From Phylloscopus collybita (lineage: Eukaryota; Chordata; Aves; Passeriformes; Phylloscopidae), in contig JAJNNQ010000013.1 in NCBI GenBank assembly GCA_027886175.1, positions 4,607,501 through 4,671,500 on the forward strand: a stretch of DNA of 64,000 bases, read 5' to 3'. Of this stretch, positions 35,706 through 48,300 are shown piece by piece (within the stretch, counting starts at the first letter, position 1; each line of letters opens with the position of its first letter). A program made the translations under genes and the position numbers. The notes under the pieces were generated by a model, which was given only the letters and a program-made list of their open reading frames with translations, ran no database searches and was not told the origin of the DNA.

Positions 35706-36236
35706 GGTTTTTTTCATTTGTTTAAGCCTTTCTATAGCATTTTGCGGTATAAATCCTGATCTTATTTTTGGTTGTTAGATACTGGTACAGTTTGAAAGGT
35801 GTACAAAAGTGGAGATTCTGAGTTTCTGTACTTCTCTGTAGGGATGCGATATTCTCATACTGTGTAGGGTTAGCAGTTCTCCAGACAAAATACTTTTGCA
35901 GAAGAGATTATGCTCTCTATCACAGTCTTGTCTTCTCACCCATATTTTCTCAGTAAGTTCATCTGAATCAAAGTACCCAAGTTAGATCCCATTTTACAAT
36001 GGAATTATTAGTTGAGGTGTCTTGCTTCTACTGATGATTTGTTTTTCTCTATGGTGGAAAAGGTGAGACCTTTGTGAGTGTGATATATTGCAAAAGACAT
36101 TTGAATGAATGGGCTGTTGTAATTTTGAATCTAATGTCTAACTAAAAACTACGTGCTTTGTTTTGCAGATCTTTTTTCTATAAAAGGGGGGAAAAACCCC
36201 AAACACCCCTGAGCTCCCTGCTCCCCCCCAACCTTT

Positions 36237-36272
36237 ATATAGATAGATAGATAGATATAGGTATAGATATAG
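36237..36272 (+). repeat. (GATA)n microsatellite
   Basis: A tract of about five GATA units (TATATAGATAGATAGATAG and onward) decaying into TATAGGTATAGATATAG. It is a simple tandem repeat likely to be variable in length. Confidence 0.9.
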
Positions 36273-38209
36273 AAAATAAAAAAAATCCAAAGGCATCTGC
36301 AAGAATTCTTGTGAGTACAGTGTATATATATAAAAAGAGGTTCTTTTAATTTAATGTATGGGATTTCAATTTTACTTTATTCATTTAAGAATGTTTTTCC
36401 TCAAAATTTTGCTTAAATTAATTATGTCATTAAGTGTAAGAGACATTTCAAATATTTGAAATGTTTTCCTCTGTAGGCAAGGTTATGTGGGTCTGGCTTT
36501 TGACCTTGGAGAAAACAGGCACCTTGTGGCTAAACTTATTTAACAGGATATTCACTGAACTTATTAGAGATCTACTTTAACAAGAGGTGAGTGGTACCCC
36601 AGAAGTGCTATTTCTGTCAATGCATTGTAAAGGCAGAATATGTGGTTAATTGAAATTTTAGACAGTACCATTGCAGATGGCTATGTTTAATCAGCTGTAT
36701 TGATCAAAATACTTGTACAGGAGCTTCAGAAAATAAATGCAAGAGGTGTGTGCAAAGTTAAATGGAGATTTGGTTCAAAAGCCCATTAGTGTCTAGTCAC
36801 CCTCTATTATCTCTGAACATGTCTATCCTCCTTAAGTCTGTCAAAGTAGAAATGTAGACTTGTTGATGTTATTTTCTACCTGATTTCCTCTTGTGGGCCT
36901 TTCTCTCCCTTATGCATGGAGCCCTGCTCCTGCTTAACTCCCTTGGGAGCATTTGTGTGTGGGCATGTACATGTGTACGTGTGTGCAGGGGCAGTGCTGC
37001 CTCAAAACCTCCTCAGGGCTGGGGACAGAATTGATTTCTTATGCTCCATGGAGTGGGCAGCAAGAATGGTTAGAGGTCAGGAGGGGATCAGGTGACAAGT
37101 AGGAAGTGCAGGGGTTCCCTTTTCTGTTCTCAAGTGTAAGTAAAGGCCCAGCCTCATGGCCTCCTTGGTGCCAGCAACAGCCTTTCAGCCTCTTTCTGTG
37201 AGTCTGGAGGCAGCCTGCTGCATGTGCATGTCCATGGGCTCTGCGAGTGTGGCCATACAGGTATTTATGGCTCTCTCTTACCCTTGGAATTAGTAAGGAT
37301 ATTATACCTTTTTTCTTTTTATATTGAATGATGTTGACATTCACTTTTTTTCTGTATCAAGAGATCTAATATTAAGAACCAGTCTGTCCACTGAGATGCC
37401 TGTGATGATGGCCATAAACACACATGTCTAAATTCTGAGAAGTGAGGTGGTGCAGTTCTACACTGGCTGTATATTACTCAGGGTTACCTGGTCATTTGAG
37501 ACTCCTAAGTTGCCCTTTTTGACTGCAGAATTCCCAGGATCCCCAAGACTGCCTGTAGTGGAATCTGCTGAAGAGTAGCAGCCATTTACATTATTCTGGC
37601 TTTCAGTTTTCAAACTGTAATGGAATCTTTTCTGAGTGACTGTGATATAAAGACCTATTATCTATTTTAGCCATATTACCAGAGGCAATTTTTCAAAAAC
37701 TGCACTGCCAACCATAAAAGTCCATCTCGAGTTACATCAGGGGTATCAACAACATATGAATGTGCACCCTTCAGTTAACATTACTAGAACTAATATGTAA
37801 ACAAGAACAGTAGGTTGCATTATTCTTAATGGGCTTAGATTATCTTTCAATTATTAAGTGTAGGGCAGAAGGCTATTTTACAGTGATTCAACAGTAATTT
37901 TTATAGGAAACCTGCCCCCCCCGGTTAGAAGTAAAATTTTTTTTTCTGGATTTTTTTAATGTTAAAGAGTGACAAGAGTAGGCTGAAGAACTCCAGGCTG
38001 TGCCCTTCCCTGCACAGCTTGAACTCTCCCTGTATTTATCTGAAGCAGATGTTGCAGGCAGGATGCACGTTGCAGCCAGAGGTGAGGAGGGAGGTGTACA
38101 GCACTTGAATACATTTCACTACAGCTCCCACATCCTGTTTACACATAGCTGCTGGCCTGAGAACAACACAGGGAATAAAAAAAGGAAGGTGGAGGGGGGT
38201 GTGCTAGGA

Positions 38210-38310
38210 AGGAATGGTTGATGGGAGCCGTGATACCAACACCGCTGCTGGGTGTGCGTGTCCAGAGCGCCGGAGATCCGCGGTTCTCCTTGCACCGGCC
38301 TTTGCCAGCA
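38210..38310. promoter_or_regulatory. small CpG cluster
   Basis: Several CpGs lie within about 100 bp (GAGCCGTGATACC, CACCGCTGC, GTGCGTGTCC, GAGCGCCGGAGATCCGCGG, GCACCGGCC) in CpG-poor surroundings. There is no repeat match. It could be a small regulatory element, but the evidence is only composition. Confidence 0.2.
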
Positions 38311-38400
38311 ACATTTTCTCCACGACTTTGGCAGGCACTGATAGACATGCTGTCTTCAGTCATAGGGGAGTGAAAAGGAAGAAGGGGAGCAATTAGCTGG

Positions 38401-38462
38401 AAAAAGAAAAAAAAAAAAAAAGAAAAAAAAAAAAAAAAAAAAAGAAAAAAGAAAAAAAAAAA
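38401..38462 (+). repeat. A-rich tract with scattered G
   Basis: Sixty-two bases of A broken only by single G residues at intervals of 5-24 bases. It is a purine-only simple repeat with no SINE or LINE body recognised next to it. Confidence 0.95.
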
Positions 38463-41289
38463 GAGCAGCTCACCTGCAGAGAAACCATATTTCCTCTCAC
38501 ATTCAGCAATGCTGCCCAGACTCTAGAAAAAACACAGCTGGAATTCACTGAACCAACTTTTCTGTCTCATTGAAATCTTGGACTCATTTTTAATAATAGA
38601 AGGGCACTTACTGAATCACTGGTGAGCAATGAGAAATACTAAGAAAGCTAAGGCCCATTTAAGCAGTCAGCCTGCTGAAGGATGGATTTTTTTCAGGCTG
38701 GATACTTAATGGCAATTTGAATTCTCCACACAGAGAGTAGAGAAGGGCCCACTTTTCTGTGCACTGGAAATGGACTTTCATTTTATGTTTCCCTTTCAAC
38801 TCATTGCATCTCTTCCAAATCATCCACCCAAATTGCTATCTAATAATATGAAGATAAGGAAGAGGTATACATATACAATCTGGGTTTTTTTTGTTGTTGA
38901 TTATTTGTTTGGTTTTTTTAAAGTTTTACTTATACTAGATCACTAAGGGACCAGCTTTTCATAGCCAAAGATTCATAACGCCTGCTAATGACAAAATCCA
39001 GAGGAGACAAAAATGGAAGAAGCAGTTTTTCTAGGTTGTTTTCCAGGAGGATCATAATATGGTCTGGGAATGCTATATTCATCTCTTAAGTGCCCCTGTA
39101 ATATCATATTCTGCAGAGCCTGGCCACTGGCTTTACATCTACATGGTCATGTACACATACAGATGAGGTATTTTGAAGGACATGTACATTCCTATGCTTC
39201 AGTTGGTATGAATTTAAACATTAAACATTAAACTGATGTCCCATCAGTCAGTACAAACCAGCATATAATGCAAGGCAATATAAAAGAAGCTCAACATTTA
39301 TAAAAATATGAAAATTTATATTTAAATAAGTTATTATAATCTACTTATTTTGTCTCCTACTTATTAGAATGTTTAAAATCACAGCATAAAAGTTTCTGTT
39401 CTCTCAGTCCAGACCATATTAATTTCTTTACTACAACCTTTTCATTTTTGAAAGAAAGGAACCATCTTAGTACTCAGGACTCCTCATTTTTATACATCAT
39501 GTTCCAGCGGGAGATAGAAACTTCTAAAGTGTGTGCTAAGATAAGCTACATTTCCCCAGATGCCTTGCTTTTCTTTACCCTATTACATTCGAATTATTTT
39601 GTTAATAATAATAATGTTAAAAAACTACAATGGTATAAGGTTTTGATTTTCTTATTTCAAATCATCTGAAAGACCAGAAATTTGGGATCAAATTGGAAGA
39701 TAGAAAGAGAATTTAAATTCTGATTATTCTCAAGCCCTTTCTCTAAGCTTCAATCTATTTAGCACTTGAAACTCAATCTTCAGATAAGGAACACCAGTCA
39801 ATCTCTCTGTTGCTTCCCATTTGTTTTTGTGTAAGACAGCCTATCGAGTTCCTTTTTCCATGAAATAGCTATAACAAAAAGAGATGAATTAAGATCTTAA
39901 TGTACTATTACTTGTAATCCCAGCTCACATTTACACAGCTTTTTAATTGCAATGTCTTTTAAAAGCTTTGCAAGCTGTATATGTAAAAGATATAACATCC
40001 GTGCTAAAAAAGCGTCCCTCTTAGGGTCAGGCAGAGGCTGCATGAAAAGTGTTTAATTTTGTGTTGCAAAAAGGGTTAGAACAGGGTGAAGCACTGTAAT
40101 TGGAAATACAGACAGACACTGTTTGAGGAAGAAGGCTATTTTATCTATCTCAATATTTTCCATTTCCCTATCTTTTTTTGTATTTCATTAGATAATCTGG
40201 TCTTTTTCACCAGTTTTGTGGTGCTGTCTTCTACCTTCCACCATTAAACTTATTGTTAAAATAAATAAAAATTAAAAAGCCATCAAGGAAAAGATTTTAC
40301 TGGAGTTACTGGTAGACAAACAGCAATATGCCATTTTCTGGCTTAAGCCTTTGGCCTCCAGTCTGAGCATGTGTTTGCAGCCTTGTGGGTTCCTACTACC
40401 ACTTGGAAATATTCTCAGGATTGAGATGCCTACAACAAAGACCTTGTGAATGACAGCATAATATCAAAGATGTGTAGTAAATGGAGAATGAATTTTGTAT
40501 TAATGGTATAATGCCAGGAGACCATGTAATAGCACATGTCTGAGTTTTAAACCAGACTCCACTTCTATTCATCCTTTACTGGCATTTCCAAAATGGAGTA
40601 GAGGTCATTTAAGACAGCATAGTCAAAGACACGACAGACAGCACTCTACTAGTAAGAAAAGGAACTCAGCTACTCGGCACGAATATCAGATATGGGCATT
40701 TTCTAATTGTTTCCAGCAACTGAATCTCCAAAGCAATACTCCTTATTTGGAATAAAATAATGAATCATAGCAAGATCAGAATATAGCATGTGTGGTCTGC
40801 ATACAGAAATTATTTCTGTATAATTATATCTGATAAATAGAGAAGATAATGATGGCAAGATACCAATATTTCTTGTTTTTTCTTGCTCTGCATTGCATGT
40901 CCGAAGGTCCTAGTTTACAAAGTAGAAGTGGAAAGAATTTCAGAATTGGCTTCTAGCAATTGCTGTTACCATTTTTATCCTTTTCTATTTATACTTTAAT
41001 CATGCACAGTGGTCAGGAGAGGTACCTGACTGTGCTGACAGTTTTATGATATATGAGATGACACACTTTTTGTTCCAAGAACCCTGTTGTCTCGTGGTTA
41101 GAATAGGTACTGAAAAGTTTCAATAATCACTCTACCTTTTTAGTTTTGTGAAAGGTTTTTGATCCTCAGTAAACTTTATCGTGTTTTGAATGATAGTAAA
41201 GAGCCTTAATATTCATATAAATATATATATGAGGATATATTTTTAATTTGTGTATGAATTATCTTGCTTCACCTGAGTGTTGTGTAAAC

Positions 41290-41590
41290 ACAGAATCACA
41301 GAATCACAGAATTTCTAGGTTGGAAGAGACCTTCAAGATCATCAAGTCCAACCCATGCTCTAACACCTCAACTAAACCATGGCACCAAGTGCCACATCCA
41401 GTCTTTTTTTAAACACATCCAGCGATGGTGACTCTACCACCTCCCCGGGCAGAGCATTCCAGTACTTAACCACTTTCTGTGAAAAACTTTTTCCTAATGT
41501 CCAACCTACACTTCCCTTGATGCAGCTGAGACTGTGTCCTCTTGTTCTGTCTGTTGTTGCCTGGAGAAAGAGACCAAAACAGTTTCCTGA
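41290..41590 (-). mobile_element. CR1 LINE 3' fragment, younger copy
   Basis: On the plus strand it starts with CAGAATCACAGAATCACAGA (the reverse complement of the CR1 tail repeat TTCTGTGATTCTGTG), followed by GGTTGGAAGAGACCTTCAAG and ATCATCAAGTCCAACCC, the reverse complement of the CR1 3' UTR. Upstream on the minus strand is the last part of ORF2 in an open frame. The copy is about 300 bp long and 5'-truncated near 41590. It is better preserved than its neighbour at 41598-42040, so it is probably the later insertion. CR1 normally makes little or no target duplication, and none is claimed. Confidence 0.92.
41372..41585 (-). pseudogene. CR1 ORF2 C-terminal remnant
   Basis: About 65-70 codons of intact reading frame encode the C-terminus of the CR1 ORF2 protein, the endonuclease and reverse transcriptase of the LINE. 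Recognisable words are TTDRTRGHS, VVKYWNALPGEVVESPSLDV and FKKRLDVALGAMV before the stop. This follows the family pattern of DRTRG, then VVxxWNxLPxEVVxxPSLxVF, then KxRLDxAL. No catalytic domain is present. The open frame runs on upstream to 41860 for a total of 162 codons, but roughly the first 90 codons are antisense to the other CR1 copy, so the longer frame is a fortuitous fusion. Not expected to be functional. Confidence 0.85.
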
Positions 41591-41597
41591 CCTGTTG

Positions 41598-42040
41598 GAC
41601 TGAGTCCAAAAGAGGGCCAAGAAGATGACCAGTGGTCTGGAGCACCTCTCCTGAGGGTGAGGCTCAGGAAAACAGGCTGAGATAGTTGGTGTTGTCCAGG
41701 CTGGAGAAGTGAAGACTTGGGAAGCCCTTGGGAGCAACTTCCAGTACCTAAAGGGATCCAGTTCAGTAAAGGGATAGGGGCTTTTCACAAGGGCATCAAG
41801 TGATAGGGCAAGAGGCAATGGCTTCACACTGAAAGAGAGTAGATTGACACCGGGCTGCACAGGTTGCCCAGAGGAGCTGTGGATGTCTCATTCCTGGAAA
41901 TGTTCAAGGCCCTTGTGTTGGATGGGCCCTTGTGCACCCTGCTCTTGTGGAAGGTGTCCCTACCCATGGAAGGGGGGCTTCAATGAGGTGATCTGCAAGG
42001 TCCTTTCCAACCCAAACCATTCTGTGATTCTGTGATTCTG
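41598..42040 (+). mobile_element. CR1 LINE 3' fragment, older copy
   Basis: Sense-strand CR1. AGAGGGCCAAGAAGATGACC, GGTCTGGAGCACCTCTCCTG, GGCTGAGATAGTTGG, CAAGTGATAGGGCAAGAGG, AGGTTGCCCAGAGGAGCTG, GGAAATGTTCAAGGCC, GGTGATCTGCAAGGTCC and CAACCCAAACCATTCTGTG follow the last part of ORF2 and the 3' UTR. It ends in TTCTGTGATTCTGTGATTCTG. Relative to the usual CR1 it lacks a segment of roughly 50 bp between GAGAGTAGATTGAC and GGGCTGCACAGG. The frame is broken by several changes. Its truncated 5' end meets the truncated 5' end of the minus-strand copy. Confidence 0.9.
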
Positions 42041-43879
42041 ACTCCTTGCCACTGGCACCTATTTTGTGGGTAGGCTGAGGAATTATTTTGTTCTTTCTTC
42101 AGTCGCTGAGATGATGAGGCTGAACAGAGAAAGTCATCACTTTGTTGGAGGTTTAGTTACGAATTATGTAGGAAACTTTAAAAGCATTTGGCATTCATAC
42201 CAGTCTGCTATACTACTGAATAATAATACTATTCATTCTCATGAAGAGGATAAATACTCCAATAATGCTTAATGTTCAGTTTACAGTCATTATTCTGGAA
42301 TGGAAATAACTCAGAAATACAATTATGAATCTACTGTGTCTGATGACAGTTTTAATTCCATTAATAGTGAACTTGGCCACTGTAAGAATTTCTTATTCTT
42401 ACTTCTTTTTCTGCAGTCATATCTATAGGCGGTGCACTTGACTCAATTTAAGTTATGAGCAATACATTATTCATATTGCTAACACTCTCTGCTCTGGAAC
42501 TTTACTTGCAGACTTAATTTCATGGTTAGTGATTTCATTGTGAGAACAGAGAGGACAGATGGAAAAAAGACAGAATGCCTTCAGTTTGTTTGGATTTGAA
42601 GAGCATTGTAAAATATAAAGCAATGAAACTTAGCAAACCCAGAGCTGCAAGTAGGAGATTACAAGCTCTGTCACTGCCTGCAAAGTTTTCATGTTTGATC
42701 ACCTTGTGATTAGTGGAGAAAAGACAGGTTATACTATCAAACTAAAGAGATGCTACTAAATTATTATTAATTTTAATGAGTGCTCAGTATTTGTGATTAA
42801 TAAAACCCATAAACTTCATAAAGTAGAGGGTATGAATAAAAAAGATTATGTATGAATACCCCATCTTCTGTCATTCAATCCCAAACCTCTGTCCCAAGTG
42901 CAAAATAACTAAATTTATCTGACTACTGACTTTAGTTAATGACATTTTGATCTAACTGCCAGGAGCTGCCTTCTCTTCTTGCCTGATAAGCACAGCCTTC
43001 GAAATATTTTAAGGTAAAACTGTTAATAGAGCAAACTGTACTCACTGTGCCAAGTCTTGCACACAAGACCTACCATTAGTCAACCAAAACCAGCTACAGG
43101 TGCCTGACAAAGAAGTAAATGCATAAATTTTAAATGCACAGTTAAATGTAAAGCTGAGGATATAGACCAATTAGATACAGTTATGGCATGATAATTACAT
43201 TTTATTAATCTATTTTAGTAGGTTTTTTTAGAAAGCTGCAATAATTACAATGCATCAATACATTTTTAACAATGAAGGTCTTAGTAATAGTTTAAAACAT
43301 GGAAAATTGTTATAACTAATGACACTGGATTGTGTAGCTGTTTAATTAAGAAAGAAAAAGATGTCAACAGCCTTTGTGGAGTTTGTGTGGTAGGGAGGAG
43401 GAAATAATGAAAAAGCATCTGGAGTAGAAAACTGATATATCATGAAGAGGTCTGGTTTACATTTATGATTTAAAGAGATTTCTCTGTGTCACATCAAACA
43501 ATCTAACGGGAATTTATTTCATTCAGCTTAGAAATTGAGATTATTCAAAACCCATCTGCTAATTGGGGAATTGTATAGGAAGGTGGTATCAGCCTCCCCT
43601 TGCATGATTTGCACTGTGGTTTTCCAGTTACTTGCCTCAGCACATTTCAGAATATATGCACATTCAGAGGGTTCTCAGTTGCATTAGCCTTTGACATGTG
43701 TCTTTAGAATGTGTTCATTCACCATTCTAAGGTCTAACATCCATATCTACCTATCTGTCTGTGTATCTGCCTCTAATCTCTTCTTAGCTTTCCTTATCCA
43801 CCACACTCAGTTTTACAGATAAGATGACACAACAGGGTGATATCAGGGTGATGTGTACAAGGCAGACCTTAGGAGTGAG
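42041..43879. other. unique AT-rich sequence, nothing recognised
   Basis: No gene or transposon is recognised. An impure tract of ATCT, GTCT and TATC words lies at about 43741-43775. Confidence 0.5.
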
Positions 43880-45306
43880 GAAAAAAGGGAAAAGGCCCAT
43901 CTCCAGGCTGTGTGCACAAATACTCACTGCCAAAGGAAAAGGCAGGAGGAGCTAGAGCTCTGCTTGAGGCCACCAAACTGCATCACCCCTGGGGTTCTTG
44001 TGGTGGGACAGCTCACATTGCTGAAAGGTTATTGTGTAGGGATACACAACATTCAGAACAAAAAGAATTGTGCCACAGACTGTATCCTTAGGATGAGGGG
44101 GTAGATGAAGCCTTGTTTAAACAACTCAGAAGTCTCTGTAACCAGACCCTAGTTCTTTTGGAGAACTTTCTTTTCTCTGGTATCTGCTGGAAGGGCAACA
44201 ATGTACATGGTCAGGTATAGGTACTATACCAAAGAGCGATGACACCTGCTATTCACTTAACAATGCAGGACTAGCTGGTTTGTAATAACTATTGATGCCC
44301 TTGGTTACAGGCACCATGAAACAGGAGTTCAAGATCTTGAGGAAAGAGTGAAGATTTAAGGTTGTTCTGGAAAATGGTAGATGGGACACCAGGAGAGGGA
44401 GCTTCAAAGAGGAAAGGAGCTCAGAATAAGTTTGTAGATCCTTAATGACAGTATCCTCCAAGTACAGGAATGGTCCATCCCTGTACACAGAAAAACAAGG
44501 ACAGGTAGCAGGACATCAGCTTGTCCAAGCAGGAAACTCATGAAGGAGCTGCAGTGCAAAAAGGAGACAAAACTCAAATGGAAACAAGAGTGGTCTTTAC
44601 CATTGCATTAATAATAAAAGGCTGAACAAGGAAAATGTTCATAAGATGGGTTGAAAAAAGGGTTAATTAATCAGGTTGTGAAGGAAGTGGACCAAGCTGA
44701 CTGTAAGCTGATGATGAGTACATCAGGTCTGCCCTGCCCTGACCTGTTTAGCATCTTTACCAGAGGGGATGGAGTGCATGGTCACTGAGTTTGCAAATGA
44801 CACCAGACTGAGTGGACCAGTCAATGAAACCTAGGGCAGAGCTGTGATCCAGAGAGACCGAGACAAGTAGAGCATGAGCCAACAGGAACCTTCTGAAACT
44901 CAGGAAGGACAAATGCCAAGTCCTGCATCTGGAAACAAATGAACTCCTGCAGCAGTACGAGCCTGACTCGCTGAGGAGTATTTCTACAGGAGAGGACTTG
45001 AGGGGCTGGCTGAACATGAGCTGGTAGTGTGCTCTGGCAGCAAAGGAGACAAATAACGTTCTGGGCTGCATCATCAGGAACTCAGACAGTAGATCAAGGA
45101 AAGGGAAAGTAGGCCTTTACTTGGCATTGTGAGCCTTTGTCTAAATACTAAGTGCAGTACGGAAAAGATGAAATGTGTGTTCTTGGAGGTTTTATAAAGC
45201 ACCAAATAACCTGAACTGATCTTAAAACTGAGCCTCTGAGTGGAAGCTTGGACTAGAGACCTCCTGAGGTCCCTTCCAGCTTAATTATCCTTTAGTTCTA
45301 TGATTA
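43880..45306 (+). mobile_element. old CR1 LINE with large internal deletions
   Basis: Scattered but colinear CR1 ORF2 matches spanning what would be most of a full element. At 43890-43990 the translated words CTNTHCQRKRQEELEL resemble the N-terminal endonuclease segment (YTNARSMGNKQEELE pattern). At 44290-44600, ATGAAACAGGAGTTCAAGATC, CAGTATCCTCC and GGTCCATCCCTGTACACAG match the linker between endonuclease and reverse transcriptase. At 44745-45110 the words VTEFANDTRLSG and GLHHQELR correspond to the motif after the catalytic YVDD-type region and to the NRILGCIKR region. At 45200-45306 it ends with CCTCCTGAGGTCCCTTCCAG and TTCTATGATT. About 1.4 kb remains of a family usually about 4.5 kb long; the reverse-transcriptase core is missing. 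Frameshifts and stops are frequent. It is much older than the 41-kb copies. Confidence 0.75.
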
Positions 45307-48300
45307 AGAGGGAAAGAAAAACAAGAGCTGGAAAGACAAAGGAGTGGGTTCAGATCAGAAGAAATATGCCCTCACTTCATTATCCTGTCTCTTAACCTAT
45401 GCATCCTAAAAGAAAAAGTGCAGAAGGTTTTCTCCAGCTAGGTGAGCACACAAGACAATCTCCTTGCAAAACAGCTGCCAACCCGAAACACCTCAGTACT
45501 GATGAGGTCCCAGGAGCACAGTGAATTTCTGCCACAATCCCCACACTATTTCACTTTCCTAGAAGTGAAAGGGGTAGATTTCCACCCAAGGAAAGTGTGA
45601 ACAGTCATTTGGAAAGTATTTTTTTTCTCAGAAATTTGCATATTAACACCTTGATGACACTAAAACTGTCTTTCCTATAAAGGAAATTTGAAAGATTACA
45701 AAATGCAATTTATTTTTAACATGCTGTTTTGTTTTGATCTTAAGGCTAGCCCTGGGATTATACTGTCTAACAGTTTTCTCTTAATTTGTCTCTTTCAATT
45801 TTGCTGAATAACTAACATGAACCCAGAGGCATCTGGCATAATTCTTCCAAATATAGTCTACTGATGGGGTGGGAGAAAGAGATGCAACCTGTTATTATAT
45901 CTCAGACATTCAGGAGACAATTTTTCATCTTTATTTAGCCCTTGAAAATAAACAGTGAGAGGAATGAATAAGTGACATCTCAAATTTTTACAGAGGTAAA
46001 TTTTACTTAAGATTAACAACTCTGTTGTTACCTCAGCCATATATTAGAGGATGAACTACTCCTTGTTTAAAAATGTATTTTCTAGAGCCTTAGGTTCAAG
46101 GGCATAAAATGAAATAGAAAAAGAATATCAGAAGGTAATGCTTGGCCAGCCATTTGATGTTATGAACAATATAGTTGCTTATAAGTCAGCTGGGTATTTA
46201 TAGCAATTTCCCCAGTGAGAAGGGCTATTGATAAATGCTGCTATTAAAGCCTTACAATAACTGTAATAATATCTTTCATTTTTAGCAGTGTCTTTGATCC
46301 TAAAGGGGCAGCTCGTTTACTGCCTGTTTTCCAATTAAGAAGGGCATTCATGTTTTATGGCCTTCACCCTATTCATCCTGGTTACTGGAGAAGGAATTAA
46401 CCTGTAGCTGTGGAAAACCTAAAACTGTTTTCCATTTCAATATTCCCTCTTCATTGCAGGGTCTCTGCAGGCTCTGCACACAGAGTGCTGTAGGCTGACT
46501 CTGTTTATCTCCTGTCATTGATATGATATGACATGGTATTATGTCTCCTAATGTTTGCATTATATTAGATCCTTTTATATTAAGATCTCCAGACAAGTAA
46601 TCATATTCCATTGTACTCTATGCTGTGTAGAGATTTATCAGAAAAGGCAGTCCACAGCCCAGAGAGTCTGCAGTCTAAACCAGACAGGGCAAAGGGAAAC
46701 AGACATTTAATCCAGTGAGGGCCTCAGACATGGAGTAGACTGTAAACAATTTACCAAATTTGTTTTGGAAGACCAGGGAAGAATAGGGAACAAACAATTT
46801 CTGGGCTTAATTCTGCTTTTACACAGAATTAATTTGGAAAACTTCATTTCTGTACTTGGGTCATAAACAACAGAAAGTAAAGCATTGGGTTAGACTCCTC
46901 AAATGTCAGGATCATCTGAAGTTTATAAATGTTTAGCTTTAGGGAAGATTATTCTAGATTATAGCAATAAATTTAGTAAAATAATTTTGGTAATCCAAAG
47001 GTTTTAATCTGATTTGAATTTTCTCTCTAGATAGTATTTTCTTCCCAGGCTGAAGTCTTTCTAGAAAATATAAAATTTTTTTGGGGAATAACTCTTCAAA
47101 TGAAGTGGTTTTCTTTTGCCTTTTTTAGATTTTTGAGTAAGAGTTTTTGAGAAGTATGGACAAGTCAAGCTTTATTGCATACCTCATGCAGAGGAGAAGC
47201 TCCTTGTGGAAATGTCTCAGCTTCCCCTCCTGCAGTACCAGGGAGATGTGGTAGGTTACAGAGGGATGGAAATAGGGACACCCCTTCAGACTTCACTGCA
47301 CCCCAAGAAAAGCCCCAAAGCTTTTTCTTGAAATCAGCCTTATGACCCTCAAAGTTTGGAAAAAGGCAAAAAAATATTTCTACCATAGGCTAGGATCAGA
47401 TCCCTACATAGATTAAATGCCCAGCAGCTTGACTGCTTACCCAGGTGTAGCCCACAGTACATCAGCCTCTCCTCAGAAATCATTTAGAGAAACCTGGACT
47501 TTCTGCAGCATTCTGGTGTTGGACTGGAAGAGGAATGTGAAAAAGAAAGATACTCAAACTGAAACAGCTTTTTTAATCAATTCCAAATTTTAATGAGTTT
47601 CTGATACAGAATTTCAACATAGCTATTGCTATTAATTCAAAATTCTGACCAGTGGTGCATGTCAAGGTAAGACACCTCTCAGTTGTGGTCAGAAAAAAAA
47701 AAGCTTATGCTGGCCAGCGTTTTTTCTATTATCTTGGCCTTTCTGATACCAAGTTATACCTTCTCAAATATTCATGAGAAATATGTGTGTCTATATGTAT
47801 ATATTGACATTGTAGAGGACTTTCTTTTAATACTTGCCCCATCCAAATGAAAACAACCTTAAGCCTTAAGAATTCTTTAATTCTTTGAAAGTGGAGGGAT
47901 TTATAAATCCACAGTTGGAACAAGAATTGCAAACCCTAAAAGACAGATTATGTTTCCAAAACACGAGGACAAGTATGACCTTCACGTAAAACTATGTGTT
48001 TTAGCCTATGGGTAAAAGTGGTACATGAGGGGATTATTGATGTTTAGGTGTGTAAATAAATAGTAAGCCTTTGGACTCCCCACTTATATTTCCAGGAGAG
48101 CCTGCCAGCAGTCTTTTATTTCTGTTATAGTTTCAGGATATTAAGACCGCAGGAACATAGCTAAATTAGATGCTGAAAATGCAGAAATGTCTGTAGCACC
48201 TCTCACCGTCACATCCAAGAGGTCTGATTTGAAAATGTGCTTGACCTAAATAGAATGATAGTTGCATGACACTCTGGTTTGTTCCTCCAGACCAAACCAC

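Larger units (their letters stand above)
35706..41289. other. unique sequence with simple repeats, no gene
   Basis: No coding exon or transposon is recognised apart from the entries listed separately. An alternating purine-pyrimidine run (TGTGTGTGGGCATGTACATG and onward, about 36953-36986) could adopt Z-DNA. GGGGG and CCCC arms around AAAAA at 36186-36200 form a small hairpin. An AT dinucleotide patch lies at about 41213-41243. Confidence 0.5.

Noticed and set aside
36953..36986. Alternating purine-pyrimidine run as a functional Z-DNA element
   Set aside because: Short and impure TG-type sequence like this is common; there is no supporting context.
43801..43830. Possible reverse-strand MIR end (TTTTACAGATAAGATG)
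   Set aside because: Too short to separate from chance, and it lies just before the start of CR1 matches.
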